Assembly: GCA_009777735.1 (NCBI GenBank)
Contig: WRLF01000001.1
Coordinates: 152,636-216,635 of the forward strand
Origin: Treponema sp.
GTDB lineage: Bacteria; Spirochaetota; Spirochaetia; Treponematales; Breznakiellaceae
Direction of reading: 5' to 3'
Length of the DNA: 64,000 nucleotides
The notes beneath the pieces are model-generated. The model had not been told where the DNA came from. It made no database searches and saw nothing but the letters and a program-made list of their open reading frames with translations. Position numbers and translations under genes: made by a program. Below, piece by piece: positions 8,874 through 18,278 of this stretch. Every line of letters begins with the position of its first letter. The first letter of the stretch is position 1.

Positions 8874-9989
8874 ATGTCGTCATCTGCTGCGCAGCCGTTG
8901 CTGGAAGTACAGAACCTTTCTGTCGGTATACGACGGGGGCGGCATTGTTACACAGCGGTGAATCAAATCGGGTTTACCATTAACACCGGAGAAATAGTCG
9001 CCCTTGTCGGCGAATCGGGTTGCGGCAAAACCCTGACCGCCCTTTCCATAATGCGTCTGCTTCCCCTTGCCGCTGAAATAACCGGCGGTGAGATAAAGTT
9101 AGGGACCAGGGACCAGGGACCAGGGACCAGGGATTGTTATACGAGAAATTACATTGCTTCCGAGTTATCTCCCGGTAGTCTGAATACTTCCCCCCATTCC
9201 CAGGTCCCCGGTCCCCGATCCCCGATCCCTAACCAAATAGACCTCTGTTCCGCAAACGAAAAATCCCTGTGCAAAATCAGAGGTAAAGACATTACCATGA
9301 TCTTCCAGGAACCCCGGCAGTCGCTCAATCCGCTGATGAGAATTGGTGCACAAATCTCCGAGGTGCTGAAATTGCACGGCGCTGATAAAAAAACAGCAGA
9401 AGGGGCGGCATTGGAAATACTGCACAACCTCAGGTTCTTGCAGCCGGAAAAAATAATCCAGGCATGGCCCCATCAGCTTTCCGGCGGAATGTGCCAGCGG
9501 GTAATGATTGCCATTGCCGCAATAAACCGCCCCCGATTGATTATTGCAGATGAACCGACAAGCGCCCTTGACTCGGAAAACAGCGGCAGTATTTTATCCC
9601 TGCTAGAGCAGATAAATCGGGAATATGGCACAGCGATTCTGTTTATTTCCCACGATCTTTCTCTGGCACAGCGTTTCAGCAGCCGTAGTCTGATTATGTA
9701 TGCGGGAAGTATTATTGAAGAAGGACCGTCCGAAACAATTTTTTCCAAACCCATGCACCCGTACACCACTGCTCTTTCGGGAACAATTCCATGCAGAGAA
9801 TCCAAAGGCAAACCACTTGCGGTTATTCCCGGCAAAGCGCCGTCTGTCGAAGACAATTTTCGCGGCTGCCCTTTTGCCCCCCGCTGTCCGAGACAACAGG
9901 AACGCTGTACATCGGCTTTTCCGCCAACGGCAAGGACCGGCAATGACAGGAAAGTACGCTGCTTTTTCCCCGGAGCCGAAAATGCATGA
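8874..9989 (+). CDS. Peptide ABC transporter ATPase, DppD/OppD type, with in-frame repeat insertion
   Basis: 371 residues from the ATG at 8874, four bases after the permease stop. Walker A is GESGCGKT, the Q-loop FQEPRQSLNP, the signature LSGGM, and Walker B IIADEPTSALD. The C terminus has the oligopeptide-type extension with GCPFAPRCP, so this is a full-length ATPase. Between Walker A and the Q-loop there is an extra stretch of about 44 residues (GTRDQGPGTRDC to RSPIP). It is not family sequence but the translation of a heptanucleotide inverted repeat at 9099-9232. Removing it restores the normal GGEIKL-NQIDL spacing. Whether the ATPase stays functional is unknown. Confidence 0.9.
   Translation: MSSSAAQPLLEVQNLSVGIRRGRHCYTAVNQIGFTINTGEIVALVGESGCGKTLTALSIMRLLPLAAEITGGEIKLGTRDQGPGTRDCYTRNYIASELSPGSLNTSPHSQVPGPRSPIPNQIDLCSANEKSLCKIRGKDITMIFQEPRQSLNPLMRIGAQISEVLKLHGADKKTAEGAALEILHNLRFLQPEKIIQAWPHQLSGGMCQRVMIAIAAINRPRLIIADEPTSALDSENSGSILSLLEQINREYGTAILFISHDLSLAQRFSSRSLIMYAGSIIEEGPSETIFSKPMHPYTTALSGTIPCRESKGKPLAVIPGKAPSVEDNFRGCPFAPRCPRQQERCTSAFPPTARTGNDRKVRCFFPGAENA
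9099..9232. repeat. Heptanucleotide-repeat hairpin inserted in the DppD-type gene
   Basis: The left arm has four tandem AGGGACC heptamers from 9101. The right arm is made of TCCCNGG/TCCCCGA heptamers ending TCCCTAA at 9232. The arms are inverted relative to each other (TTAGGGA against TCCCTAA) around a centre of about 60 bases, so the unit can fold into a large hairpin. The insert is in frame and adds about 132 bases to an otherwise normal ATPase gene. It resembles the short tandemly repeated repetitive elements known from cyanobacteria; related heptamers recur in rsgA and murI. Confidence 0.8.
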
Positions 9990-10698
9990 AGTACCAGAAG
10001 CAATGACTGAAACTCGCACAGCAGTCAAACCGATCATCGTTATCCGTAATCTTACTCAGGCATATGTCAGCCGCAATTATGGTATGTTCGGAAAAAAGGA
10101 AGTTAAACCTGTATTAAATAATATTAACCTGGACATTGCCGCCGGGGAAATATTCGGGATTTCAGGCGAATCGGGCTGCGGCAAAAGTACCCTTGCCCGC
10201 TGCATATTGGGTCTCATTGATTATAAAGGTGAAATTTTCATTGATGGCACATTGCAGCAGCCGGGAAAACAATTAAATCCGGCTTCACAAATGATTTTTC
10301 AGGATCCCGGCGCCTCACTCAGCCCGACAAAAAAAGTCGGCTGGCTGCTGGAAGAACCGCTGGTCATTCACCGGCGCGGAACAGCAATAGAACGATCCCG
10401 TAAGGCGGATGAAATGCTTGTCCGCGTCGGGCTTGATCCCCTGTACCGTAACAGGCAGGTAAATGAATTATCCGGCGGCCAGAAACAGCGGATCTGCATT
10501 GGCCGCACCCTCATGCTGGAACCAAAAATTCTCATCGCCGACGAAGCCATCAGTTCGCTGGACGTTTCCACCGGAGCGCAGATACTCAACTTGTTCAGCG
10601 AGCTTCGCCAAAGTCTCGGACTAACCGTCATCTTTATTTCCCATGACAGAAACGCCGCAGAATATTTATGCGACCGTGTTATGGTGATGTCTTCATGA
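9982..10698 (+). CDS. Peptide ABC transporter ATPase, DppF/OppF type, C-terminally truncated
   Basis: 238 residues from the ATG at 9982, which overlaps the stop of the upstream ATPase gene (ATGCATGA); a second in-frame ATG is at 10003. Walker A GESGCGKST, Q-loop FQDPGASLSP, signature LSGGQ, Walker B LIADEAISSLD and the switch His (FISHDR) are all present. The protein stops at DRVMVMSS, right after the nucleotide-binding core, so the usual 70-90 residue family C terminus is missing. Just after the stop lies a copy of a DUF4143 ATPase gene end, which points to loss of the 3' end by rearrangement. The core may still hydrolyse ATP. Confidence 0.88.
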   Translation: MHEVPEAMTETRTAVKPIIVIRNLTQAYVSRNYGMFGKKEVKPVLNNINLDIAAGEIFGISGESGCGKSTLARCILGLIDYKGEIFIDGTLQQPGKQLNPASQMIFQDPGASLSPTKKVGWLLEEPLVIHRRGTAIERSRKADEMLVRVGLDPLYRNRQVNELSGGQKQRICIGRTLMLEPKILIADEAISSLDVSTGAQILNLFSELRQSLGLTVIFISHDRNAAEYLCDRVMVMSS

Positions 10699-10705
10699 TG
10701 TTCTC

Positions 10706-10771
10706 CTCACGTCGTCTTTGCGGCGGCAGGCAAAACCGTTAGCGGTAATTACCGTGAGCGCTTTTGGTGGG
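10706..10771 (-). pseudogene. Fragment of DUF4143 ATPase gene 3' region
   Basis: This stretch is nearly the same as 23864-23925 inside the intact ATPase gene. On the minus strand it reads PKALTVITANGFACRRKDD, matching that protein's near-terminal PKALTVITANGFACRRKDG. No surrounding ORF remains. It abuts the truncated DppF-type gene and marks the left edge of the CRISPR-Cas region. Confidence 0.8.
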
Positions 10772-10957
10772 AAATGTGAAGTGGTTTCTAAAAGATCGTT
10801 GAATTGTGTTTGCAATCAGCATGGTCGCACTCCGAAAATTACTTTCACTTTGCTCCCTGCTGCCCATGATCGTTACACCATAGTTAATATATAGACGAAG
10901 GGCAAGGGCTTTTGGTTTATGGCAGATGAGGAATCTTAACGATATAATAGGTTTGGA
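10772..10957. other. Intergenic stretch preceding the CRISPR array
   Basis: No convincing coding frame. A TATAAT hexamer lies at 10943-10948 on the plus strand, but no good -35 box is at the right distance, so it is only a possible leader promoter for the plus-strand array transcript. Nothing else recognised. Confidence 0.4.
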
Positions 10958-13632
10958 TATATTCGTTAGAGAATTTTCTTCGTAAACTGTATTATACCCT
11001 TTATCCCTGTAAATGCACCGCCAGTTGCAGACCGACCAATTTTCTTAGTAAACTGTATTATTCAGGGAAAAAGGTTGAGGAAGTCGCGCGTTGCAGACCG
11101 ACCAATTTTCTTAGTAAACTGTATTGCAACAAGCGCAACACTTGATTTCCTAAAGTTGCAGACCGACCAATTTTCTTAGTAAACTGTATTAATTTATCCC
11201 TAAAGGGTACTCCCGCCATAGTTGCAGACCGACCAATTTTCTTAGTAAACTGTATTACTTTGGAACAAGAAGACGTACTCAATAAGTTGCAGACCGACCA
11301 ATTTTCTTAGTAAACTGTATTAGAAAAAAGAGCTTAAAGCCTACAGCGTAAGTTGCAGACCGACCAATTTTCTTAGTAAACTGTATTATTTAACAGTAAT
11401 AGTGGTTACAGCTTTTCGTTGCAGACCGACCAATTTTCTTAGTAAACTGTATTAGTCAACCTCAAACGGGCCTTGCAGGTGGTGGTTGCAGACCGACCAA
11501 TTTTCTTAGTAAACTGTATTTGGTACAAAAGTACGCAGAGGCCGGAGATGGTTGCAGACCGACCAATTTTCTTAGTAAACTGTATTAGAAGGTAAGCTCA
11601 TATTGCAAGCCGCCTGGTTGCAGACCGACCAATTTTCTTAGTAAACTGTATTGCCAGCGAATGGCGGGAAGAGTGAGGTGTAGTTGCAGACCGACCAATT
11701 TTCTTAGTAAACTGTATTCAGCAATAACAATACCTGTGTCAGAGGGCGGTTGCAGACCGACCAATTTTCTTAGTAAACTGTATTCATCACTTCTGACGAC
11801 ATGATACCCATTATGTTGCAGACCGACCAATTTTCTTAGTAAACTGTATTTAGCACTTCAGCCTCTTACTGGGGGTTTTTGTTGCAGACCGACCAATTTT
11901 CTTAGTAAACTGTATTAGCATCCATAAAAAGCAACCGTAAAAAACGGTTGCAGACCGACCAATTTTCTTAGTAAACTGTATTTCAGCAAATTCTGAATTA
12001 CAAACCACCACCGTTGCAGACCGACCAATTTTCTTAGTAAACTGTATTCGCTTGTATTAACATTGAAACGCGCGGCACGTTGCAGACCGACCAATTTTCT
12101 TAGTAAACTGTATTCACTATCACAAGTGAGAAGCATATCCATTGGTTGCAGACCGACCAATTTTCTTAGTAAACTGTATTGAACGGAAACCTTTGAAAGC
12201 AAAGAAGACTGTTGCAGACCGACCAATTTTCTTAGTAAACTGTATTCTGATCGGGACAACTACGACCCCGTAAACAGTTGCAGACCGACCAATTTTCTTA
12301 GTAAACTGTATTTATTGACGGGCAACCCGGCGCAGATGGCAAGTTGCAGACCGACCAATTTTCTTAGTAAACTGTATTATGCACGTCTTCCCACCACGGA
12401 CTGGCTATGTTGCAGACCGACCAATTTTCTTAGTAAACTGTATTCAGATTCAGAGGTTTGTAAAACTTCTGAGAGTTGCAGACCGACCAATTTTCTTAGT
12501 AAACTGTATTTGGGGCTGTTTCTCCACCGGGGAGCGCAAGTTGCAGACCGACCAATTTTCTTAGTAAACTGTATTCTGCCAAATTATCGTATTCACTCCA
12601 TCCGCGTTGCAGACCGACCAATTTTCTTAGTAAACTGTATTGGTCGCGCTCTGCCTCGGCTTCGGTGTTATGGTTGCAGACCGACCAATTTTCTTAGTAA
12701 ACTGTATTATGTTATGAAAAATGGTACTGTGAATTCACGTTGCAGACCGACCAATTTTCTTAGTAAACTGTATTCACTCTCACGTATGATGATGATCATC
12801 TACCGTTGCAGACCGACCAATTTTCTTAGTAAACTGTATTTTCATGCTTATGGATATGTTTCATAGCCCAAGGTTGCAGACCGACCAATTTTCTTAGTAA
12901 ACTGTATTATGCGGAGCACTCGAGCGCTGCTTTGCCTGGTTGCAGACCGACCAATTTTCTTAGTAAACTGTATTATTGGCAATACTATAAACTTCAAGCT
13001 GCAGGTTGCAGACCGACCAATTTTCTTAGTAAACTGTATTCCAGCATTGTGTATTGTTTGATCCTTCATCGTTGCAGACCGACCAATTTTCTTAGTAAAC
13101 TGTATTCAGTTTGTTGTGTTGTCATGCGTACATTAGTTGCAGACCGACCAATTTTCTTAGTAAACTGTATTTTAGTTCCCTTGAACGGGTTTTCTATGGC
13201 GGTTGCAGACCGACCAATTTTCTTAGTAAACTGTATTTCGTAGAGGCAGAGGTAAACGTTTACGACGGTTGCAGACCGACCAATTTTCTTAGTAAACTGT
13301 ATTCTGGTTCCATGACGAAATCGAATGGCGGTTGTTGCAGACCGACCAATTTTCTTAGTAAACTGTATTTCGATATGTCTACTCGTTTTGACCGTACCGG
13401 TTGCAGACCGACCAATTTTCTTAGTAAACTGTATTTAAAGACAAGGAAACCAATAACAATAATGAGTTGCAGACCGACCAATTTTCTTAGTAAACTGTAT
13501 TCATCACTGAATTAGCTCCAACTGAAGCTTTGTTGCAGACCGACCAATTTTCTTAGTAAACTGTATTTGACCCGTTCGATCCCCAAGAGGCGATTAGTTG
13601 CAGACCGACCAATTTTCTTAGTAAACTGTATT
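10958..13632 (+). CRISPR. Type II-C CRISPR array, 40 identical 36-bp repeats plus one degenerate repeat
   Basis: Repeats are 36 bases, begin GTTGCAGACCGACC and end GTAAACTGTATT. The first intact copy is at 11024-11059 and the last at 13597-13632. Spacers are mostly 30 bases, with some of 29 or 31 (period about 66). A degenerate copy at 10958-10993 keeps the last 22 bases almost intact (AATTTTCTTCGTAAACTG) but has lost the first 14. Direction is plus, because the tracrRNA anti-repeat at 18482-18515 is the reverse complement of this strand's repeat. That is opposite to the cas genes, as known for several II-C loci. I saw no spacer matching this window by eye. The many short ORFs with repeating YSLLRKLVGLQ or CRPTNFLSKLY are translations of the repeat. 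Confidence 0.98.
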
Positions 13633-13634
13633 CG

Positions 13635-13675
13635 TTAACGGCTAATTCCTTGCATGATAAGGAATTAGCCGTTAA
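13635..13675. repeat. Perfect 17-bp inverted repeat at the cas-proximal end of the array
   Basis: TTAACGGCTAATTCCTT at 13635-13651 and its exact complement at 13659-13675 enclose a 7-base loop. It starts two bases after the last CRISPR repeat and lies in the convergent gap between the plus-strand array and minus-strand cas2. No U-tract follows directly on either strand, so it is not a textbook terminator. It could stop or protect both transcripts, or mark the spacer-integration end of the array. Confidence 0.75.
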
Positions 13676-13694
13676 GGTCGGGTAAAAAAACGGG

Positions 13695-14027
13695 TCAAAA
13701 AAGCAATAATTGGGATGGTTTTTGCTTGTTTTTTCCTTTTGATTTACCTGAAAATGAAATAATTCCTTCATATTGTTTATCCGTTATCGCAAGAATATCC
13801 ACTTTCCCTTTAGTTGGAAGCTGCGATTGGATTTCCCTAATATAACCATCAAGAGCTTCTTTGCCGGAAAGTAGTCTGTAGTATACCGAATACTGGCTCA
13901 TGTGAAAACCCTTATCCAACAGGGTTTTCCTGAAAAGAGATGCCGCTTTCCGCTCCTCCTGGGTAATTACAGGCAGATCAAAAAGTACAATCATCCACAT
14001 AAGTTTATATGAACTAAGCTCAGTCAT
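13695..14027 (-). CDS. cas2: CRISPR-associated protein Cas2
   Basis: 110 residues from the ATG at 14027, giving MTELSSYKLMWMIVLFDLPV, whose LFDLPV carries the conserved N-terminal Asp of Cas2. The start overlaps the cas1 stop by eight bases. FRKTLLDKGFHMSQYSVYYRLL is the typical second strand and helix. Cas2 forms the structural dimer of the Cas1-Cas2 spacer integrase. Third gene of cas9-cas1-cas2; no csn2 or cas4 follows, which fits subtype II-C. A longer reading from 14144 is possible but would lie inside cas1. Confidence 0.93.
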   Translation of the reverse strand: MTELSSYKLMWMIVLFDLPVITQEERKAASLFRKTLLDKGFHMSQYSVYYRLLSGKEALDGYIREIQSQLPTKGKVDILAITDKQYEGIISFSGKSKGKNKQKPSQLLLF

Positions 14028-14925
14028 TTTTTGATAATCGGATTTTGGCAATTTCAATTTGAGGCTTTTTGGATTTATAGGATTTAACCAGAGAAAAAGC
14101 CAGCCGTTCCATGGCTGTATAAAGAGGCGTGGTCTCTCCTTCAAAACTAAGATCTGCCCATAAAAAAGCGCTTACCTTATGTTTAGCAGTTGAGTTCATT
14201 TCATTAATTTCTGTAGTTAAAATTTGCTTTACATAGAAGTCCACAAGCGGACGATAAGGCTCCATAATATCATCTGCTAAGGGAAAAGGATTTGTGCTGT
14301 TTTCATGATGAATGCCAAATATGGGATTCAGTCCTGCTGCACATAAAGCTCTGGCAGCGGATGCCCGCAGTATTGCATATCCATAATTTAATAGACTGTT
14401 AGGCCAATCACCATCGGGATTACGGGAAAATTCATCGCCAAAAAGAGTTTTCCAGTAAATCCTTGCACCGCTGGCTTCCCTGTTTTGCGGGTCACCGGAT
14501 TGAACCTGCCGAGCATATACATCAATCTGATTTGCTTTTTTCTGCTTATTAAAATATCTTAATACTTCACATTGATTTTTTAGTTTTGCTATTACAATAG
14601 ATTGCCAGAGCCGTTTTTTTAAAGGTTGACTTGCCTGAGTTTGGAGTTTTATCCGTAAGGCAGATTCATAATTGGCGTTAACCGGTAGTACCAGAGCAGA
14701 TGGCAGCCCTTTGGAGCCGCAGAGAATTGTTACTGCCCCGCGTTCAGCAAGACTGACGAGTGCATCTTTGGTGCAAGTCGCGCCAAATGCTGAAATCATT
14801 AAAACGCCAATATCATCCAGCGGCACTTCGCCTAATGATTCATTGCCCTGTTTGATTGTAATGAATCCGCATTTTTTGGCAATAAAACGACCGTTTTCAC
14901 TTACATCAACAATTCTTGGTATCAT
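14020..14925 (-). CDS. cas1: CRISPR-associated endonuclease Cas1
   Basis: 301 residues, normal length for type II Cas1. The N-terminal beta domain begins MIPRIVDVSENGRFIAKK. The C-terminal helical domain has the conserved metal-site region around LNPIFGIHHENSTNPFPLADDIMEPYRPLVD, with its His and acidic residues. Cas1 is the integrase that inserts new spacers with Cas2. It starts six bases downstream of the cas9 stop, so it is cotranscribed. Confidence 0.96.
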   Translation of the reverse strand: MIPRIVDVSENGRFIAKKCGFITIKQGNESLGEVPLDDIGVLMISAFGATCTKDALVSLAERGAVTILCGSKGLPSALVLPVNANYESALRIKLQTQASQPLKKRLWQSIVIAKLKNQCEVLRYFNKQKKANQIDVYARQVQSGDPQNREASGARIYWKTLFGDEFSRNPDGDWPNSLLNYGYAILRASAARALCAAGLNPIFGIHHENSTNPFPLADDIMEPYRPLVDFYVKQILTTEINEMNSTAKHKVSAFLWADLSFEGETTPLYTAMERLAFSLVKSYKSKKPQIEIAKIRLSKND

Positions 14926-14931
14926 AAACTA

Positions 14932-17900
14932 TTAAGATCGGCAATTAAGTTTCCCGTCTATAGTTATTTTTATTTTTTTAACATCGAATTCATTGAATAA
15001 AACATTTATTGATTTAAAATTTTGTCCCTCAATATCTGAAGGCCAAAAAGCTGATGTAAGATTGGTGTTTGTGTTTTTCTTCCAAGCAGCAATTGTATCG
15101 CTGGCATATATAGGACGAATATCTATTTTATTCCGTGTAGTTGCATACCCTGCAATTCTACAAAATTCCTGTGTCGTTTTATTGGATAATTGCACAACAT
15201 CATTTTTACATAGGCTCATAATCAATTTAGCCGCAGGATGAGGTTTCTGTAAAAAACCTGTTTCTTCATTATATTCATGTCCCTGCATAGCAACAGGACG
15301 GGAAACAAACACCCCTTCATATTTGGTTTTTCCTTTTTGTTCAGGCAGCCGCCAAATATCTACTCGGTAAAAATCATCAGGCATATAGGCTTTGTTAGCA
15401 TTATCTTTAATGCTAACCGGAACTTGATCCTTGGGAAAATAACGAACAGAATATATTCCGTTCTTTTTACTGAATTGGGCTAAGACATCTTCCAATTTTT
15501 GTCCAACTTTACCTGACTTAGAATTAAGTAACGCTTGAATTCTATCCCGAATAACAAGGTCTGCAATTCTGGAAATATCCTTAATGGATTCCAGTGGAGT
15601 GCGGGACACCCATTTGTCTCTAAAAACCCGAAGGAATTTGTATTTTTTTTGAATCAATGATTTTGCTTTTCTAAACCCTTCCTTTTCTACTAAAAGAGCT
15701 ATATCCTCTTTTATGCTTTTTGGAACAATACGGTTAATTTCATTTTCTCCAAGTTCGGTTGGATTAATCTGTTCCAAATAGGAATGTTTTGCCATGGCAG
15801 TTTCTGCGTACAGTTTTCCTTCTATCCCATGATCCGGTTTGTAGGAAACAACAATTGATTTTAAATGTTCCTCAATTACTTTCCTGTCTATTGGACATGG
15901 CGGAGCATGAATTTCTCTATAACTCATGTTGTTGTTAATTCGGGCAGCCTCGGCGATAATGTTTCTGTCACACAGGCCAATAACGAGAGAATCCAGCGCA
16001 TGATGCCTATGATCGCTTCTGTTTTTATACCAGGTTTCCTGTCCCCGGTTAAGCAGGGTATTAAATCCCCAAAACCCGCGAAGTAAAGCGGTAAGCTTTC
16101 CCGGGCTAACCCATATTGCATTGCTTTTACATACAACAGAAAGGTACTTTTCGCCAGCTTTGGAAAGATAAGCTGTATCTGTCAACTGTCTATCAAGAAA
16201 ACCTCCTTCTTCTTCGTTGAAGCTAGTCATTGCATCAGGAAAGAACTTTCTTCGCTTTCTATATGGCAACTTAGCAGTAATATCCATGATTTGATTCCAA
16301 TCAAATCCGCCTGTATTATTGCCAAATGCTTCAAAAGGGCTTCTGTTCCTTTTTGCTTGATTACACTCCCGATGAGCCACGATAAGATTATCGCGAGAGT
16401 TGAGTAAAGTTCTGGAATATGGAAGAATATGATCAATCTCTACTGCACCAGACATTAATTGTTTAGCAGAAATTGTTTTTCCGCAATAGGGGCAGCGCCT
16501 TGCGATCCCTTCTGGGGCAAGTTCTTCCCACAGTTTATATTTCTTGATGTCTTCACTGCCTACTTGCAAATATCCAAGTTCTTTTATCTCATTTCTTATC
16601 CGCTCATTGTCTTTCTGGTTTTTTGCTTGCTTTTTCATTTCTTCTTCTTTTTTGGTTCTACTTGACTTTAGTTCTCTATTTACTTCCATGATGATTTCAG
16701 TTGGCTTACCAAAACGACGGACAAGGGCATTCACCAATTTTCGCAGCTGATTCAAGGCAATGTGCACAGTGGGATTTGCTATACGTCCATACTTTTCTTC
16801 ATCGTTACCCTCGTAGTCTTCGCCTTTGGCGCCGCTTACTTGTCCTGTAAGTATTTTTCCATAATAAGGGAGAGAACGCTGTATTTGACGTGCTTCTTTT
16901 TTTGAAAGTCCCATCTTTTTAACCGCATCTGAATAACCAATCCATTCTTTCAACATAACTTCCGAACAATCAATCATGAACTTTGAAGAAAGCATAGTTG
17001 TTCCGGCAGGAAAATTATATCCCGAAATATTTTTTATTTGTTCTGTAGTTAAGCTAAAAGTTGCTAAAAAATCATAGATAACCTTTTCATCATCTTCGAT
17101 CATCAATTGTTCGATAATTTCATCCTGTTTTTGAACTGTTAAATCATCCCAGATGGAACCGAAATATTCGGGTTTTCGTAACACGAACGATGTTTCATTA
17201 CCTTTGAGATTTTCCCGTTTACTGTCTTCAAGATTAAATGAACCAGTGTTGTCTTTGCCTAAAGTTTTTCGTATTTTGCTAAAGGCAAGAGATTTTTGTG
17301 TATTGAGTGCATCAAATAATTTTTGTTTTAATTCGGAGGAGATTTCTTCTTCAATGTTTTCATCGTTATAGTATTTTAGGTTATTAATATCTTGTAATAT
17401 TCTAAAACGATGAGCCGAAACAAATGCCCCGTAGCCCCGTTTCTCTTCAGTATAAAACTGACACGATCCACGCTCTGAAGGTTTAAGTGGTCGTTGTAAA
17501 AAGATGATTTTATAAACCCTTTCCCAATTTAATTCTTTGTAATATTTTTTTTGTTTGTCCATAATCGCAATAAATTCTGTTTCATACATTTCTCTGGAAG
17601 GATAAAAAGAATACAGAATTTTTGATTTTTCCATTACAGGTTTAAAACGAACAGAGTTGCCTTTTTCCTTTTGTCTGAATAACCACTGCCCAAGGGTAAG
17701 CCCCTGCAGGTCTGCTTCCAGTGTTTGAATACCGCCGAGCATTCCTTCCTGTTCTGCGGTTTTTTCTGTTTGCCCTTTTCTGCCGGACTTAAAACCCCGG
17801 CGGACTGAGAACTGCATCATAATCCGACCTAGCTCGTAAGGTTTTAATTTACGTTCCAGGGCAGCTACACGAAGTTGATACGGATCAAGGCGTGCCACAA

Positions 17901-18186
17901 TCAGCCGTTTTTCCTTGTCATGGGGCATAAGCTTGTTGTTGATAAGAAAGTTAAGCATAGCTTTTTTTCGCCGTATTTTTCGATCCCGCTGACGCCTCAT
18001 TTGCCTAGCATTTCTGCGTGCCTCATTCATAGGTGTTCCGGTTTTGGCTTCCCTGCCGTCGGTGAAAATGCGTACACCCATATCCAAGATTTCTGTTGGT
18101 TTGGGTTTGTCCTTACCTTCAAATTCCAGTTGTAACGCGGTCCAGCCTATTGAATTCGTCCCTAAATCTAATGCCAAGCGCCACAT
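14932..18186 (-). CDS. cas9: CRISPR-associated endonuclease Cas9, type II-C
   Basis: 1084 residues, in the compact II-C size range. RuvC-I is RLALDLGTNSIGW with catalytic Asp7. The arginine-rich bridge helix covers about residues 55-80 (NEARRNARQMRRQRDRKIRR). RuvC-II is EIIMEVNRE with Glu501. The HNH motif VEIDHILPYSRTLLNSRDN has Asp585-His586. RuvC-III HRHHALDSLVIGL has His729 and Asp732. All catalytic residues are present, so both strands should be cut. A CPYCGK pair before the HNH could bind zinc with the later HRECNQ. GGAGG precedes the ATG. The promoter is at 18279-18307, and a hairpin occupies the 5' leader. The PAM cannot be read from sequence. Confidence 0.98.
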   Translation of the reverse strand: MWRLALDLGTNSIGWTALQLEFEGKDKPKPTEILDMGVRIFTDGREAKTGTPMNEARRNARQMRRQRDRKIRRKKAMLNFLINNKLMPHDKEKRLIVARLDPYQLRVAALERKLKPYELGRIMMQFSVRRGFKSGRKGQTEKTAEQEGMLGGIQTLEADLQGLTLGQWLFRQKEKGNSVRFKPVMEKSKILYSFYPSREMYETEFIAIMDKQKKYYKELNWERVYKIIFLQRPLKPSERGSCQFYTEEKRGYGAFVSAHRFRILQDINNLKYYNDENIEEEISSELKQKLFDALNTQKSLAFSKIRKTLGKDNTGSFNLEDSKRENLKGNETSFVLRKPEYFGSIWDDLTVQKQDEIIEQLMIEDDEKVIYDFLATFSLTTEQIKNISGYNFPAGTTMLSSKFMIDCSEVMLKEWIGYSDAVKKMGLSKKEARQIQRSLPYYGKILTGQVSGAKGEDYEGNDEEKYGRIANPTVHIALNQLRKLVNALVRRFGKPTEIIMEVNRELKSSRTKKEEEMKKQAKNQKDNERIRNEIKELGYLQVGSEDIKKYKLWEELAPEGIARRCPYCGKTISAKQLMSGAVEIDHILPYSRTLLNSRDNLIVAHRECNQAKRNRSPFEAFGNNTGGFDWNQIMDITAKLPYRKRRKFFPDAMTSFNEEEGGFLDRQLTDTAYLSKAGEKYLSVVCKSNAIWVSPGKLTALLRGFWGFNTLLNRGQETWYKNRSDHRHHALDSLVIGLCDRNIIAEAARINNNMSYREIHAPPCPIDRKVIEEHLKSIVVSYKPDHGIEGKLYAETAMAKHSYLEQINPTELGENEINRIVPKSIKEDIALLVEKEGFRKAKSLIQKKYKFLRVFRDKWVSRTPLESIKDISRIADLVIRDRIQALLNSKSGKVGQKLEDVLAQFSKKNGIYSVRYFPKDQVPVSIKDNANKAYMPDDFYRVDIWRLPEQKGKTKYEGVFVSRPVAMQGHEYNEETGFLQKPHPAAKLIMSLCKNDVVQLSNKTTQEFCRIAGYATTRNKIDIRPIYASDTIAAWKKNTNTNLTSAFWPSDIEGQNFKSINVLFNEFDVKKIKITIDGKLNCRS

Positions 18187-18217
18187 GGGGGCCTCCTATA
18201 TTAAGAGATCAAATAAC

Positions 18218-18274
18218 AACCTCCCCAAAAAGACAAGCTCAACTATGAAGACACATGGTCTTGATAGGGAGGTT
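18218..18274 (-). promoter_or_regulatory. Predicted hairpin at the 5' end of the cas9 mRNA
   Basis: The arms AACCTCCC (18218-18225) and GGGAGGTT (18267-18274) are complementary. Inside them AAGAC (18229-18233) pairs with GTCTT (18258-18262). The predicted transcription start is near 18272, so the transcript would begin with this stem. The cas9 ribosome site lies downstream and outside it. It could stabilise the mRNA or be a regulatory structure. Confidence 0.55.
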
Positions 18275-18278
18275 ATAA

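Noticed and set aside
11058..13771. Several ORFs of 60-180 codons with repeating YSLLRKLVGLQ or CRPTNFLSKLY
   Set aside because: They are translations of the CRISPR repeat, whose 66-base period is a multiple of three; spacers change freely between them.
13695..14144. A 149-residue Cas2 starting at 14144
   Set aside because: The extra N terminus lies within cas1 and lacks family features; the ATG at 14027 gives the normal Cas2 start and an eight-base overlap.
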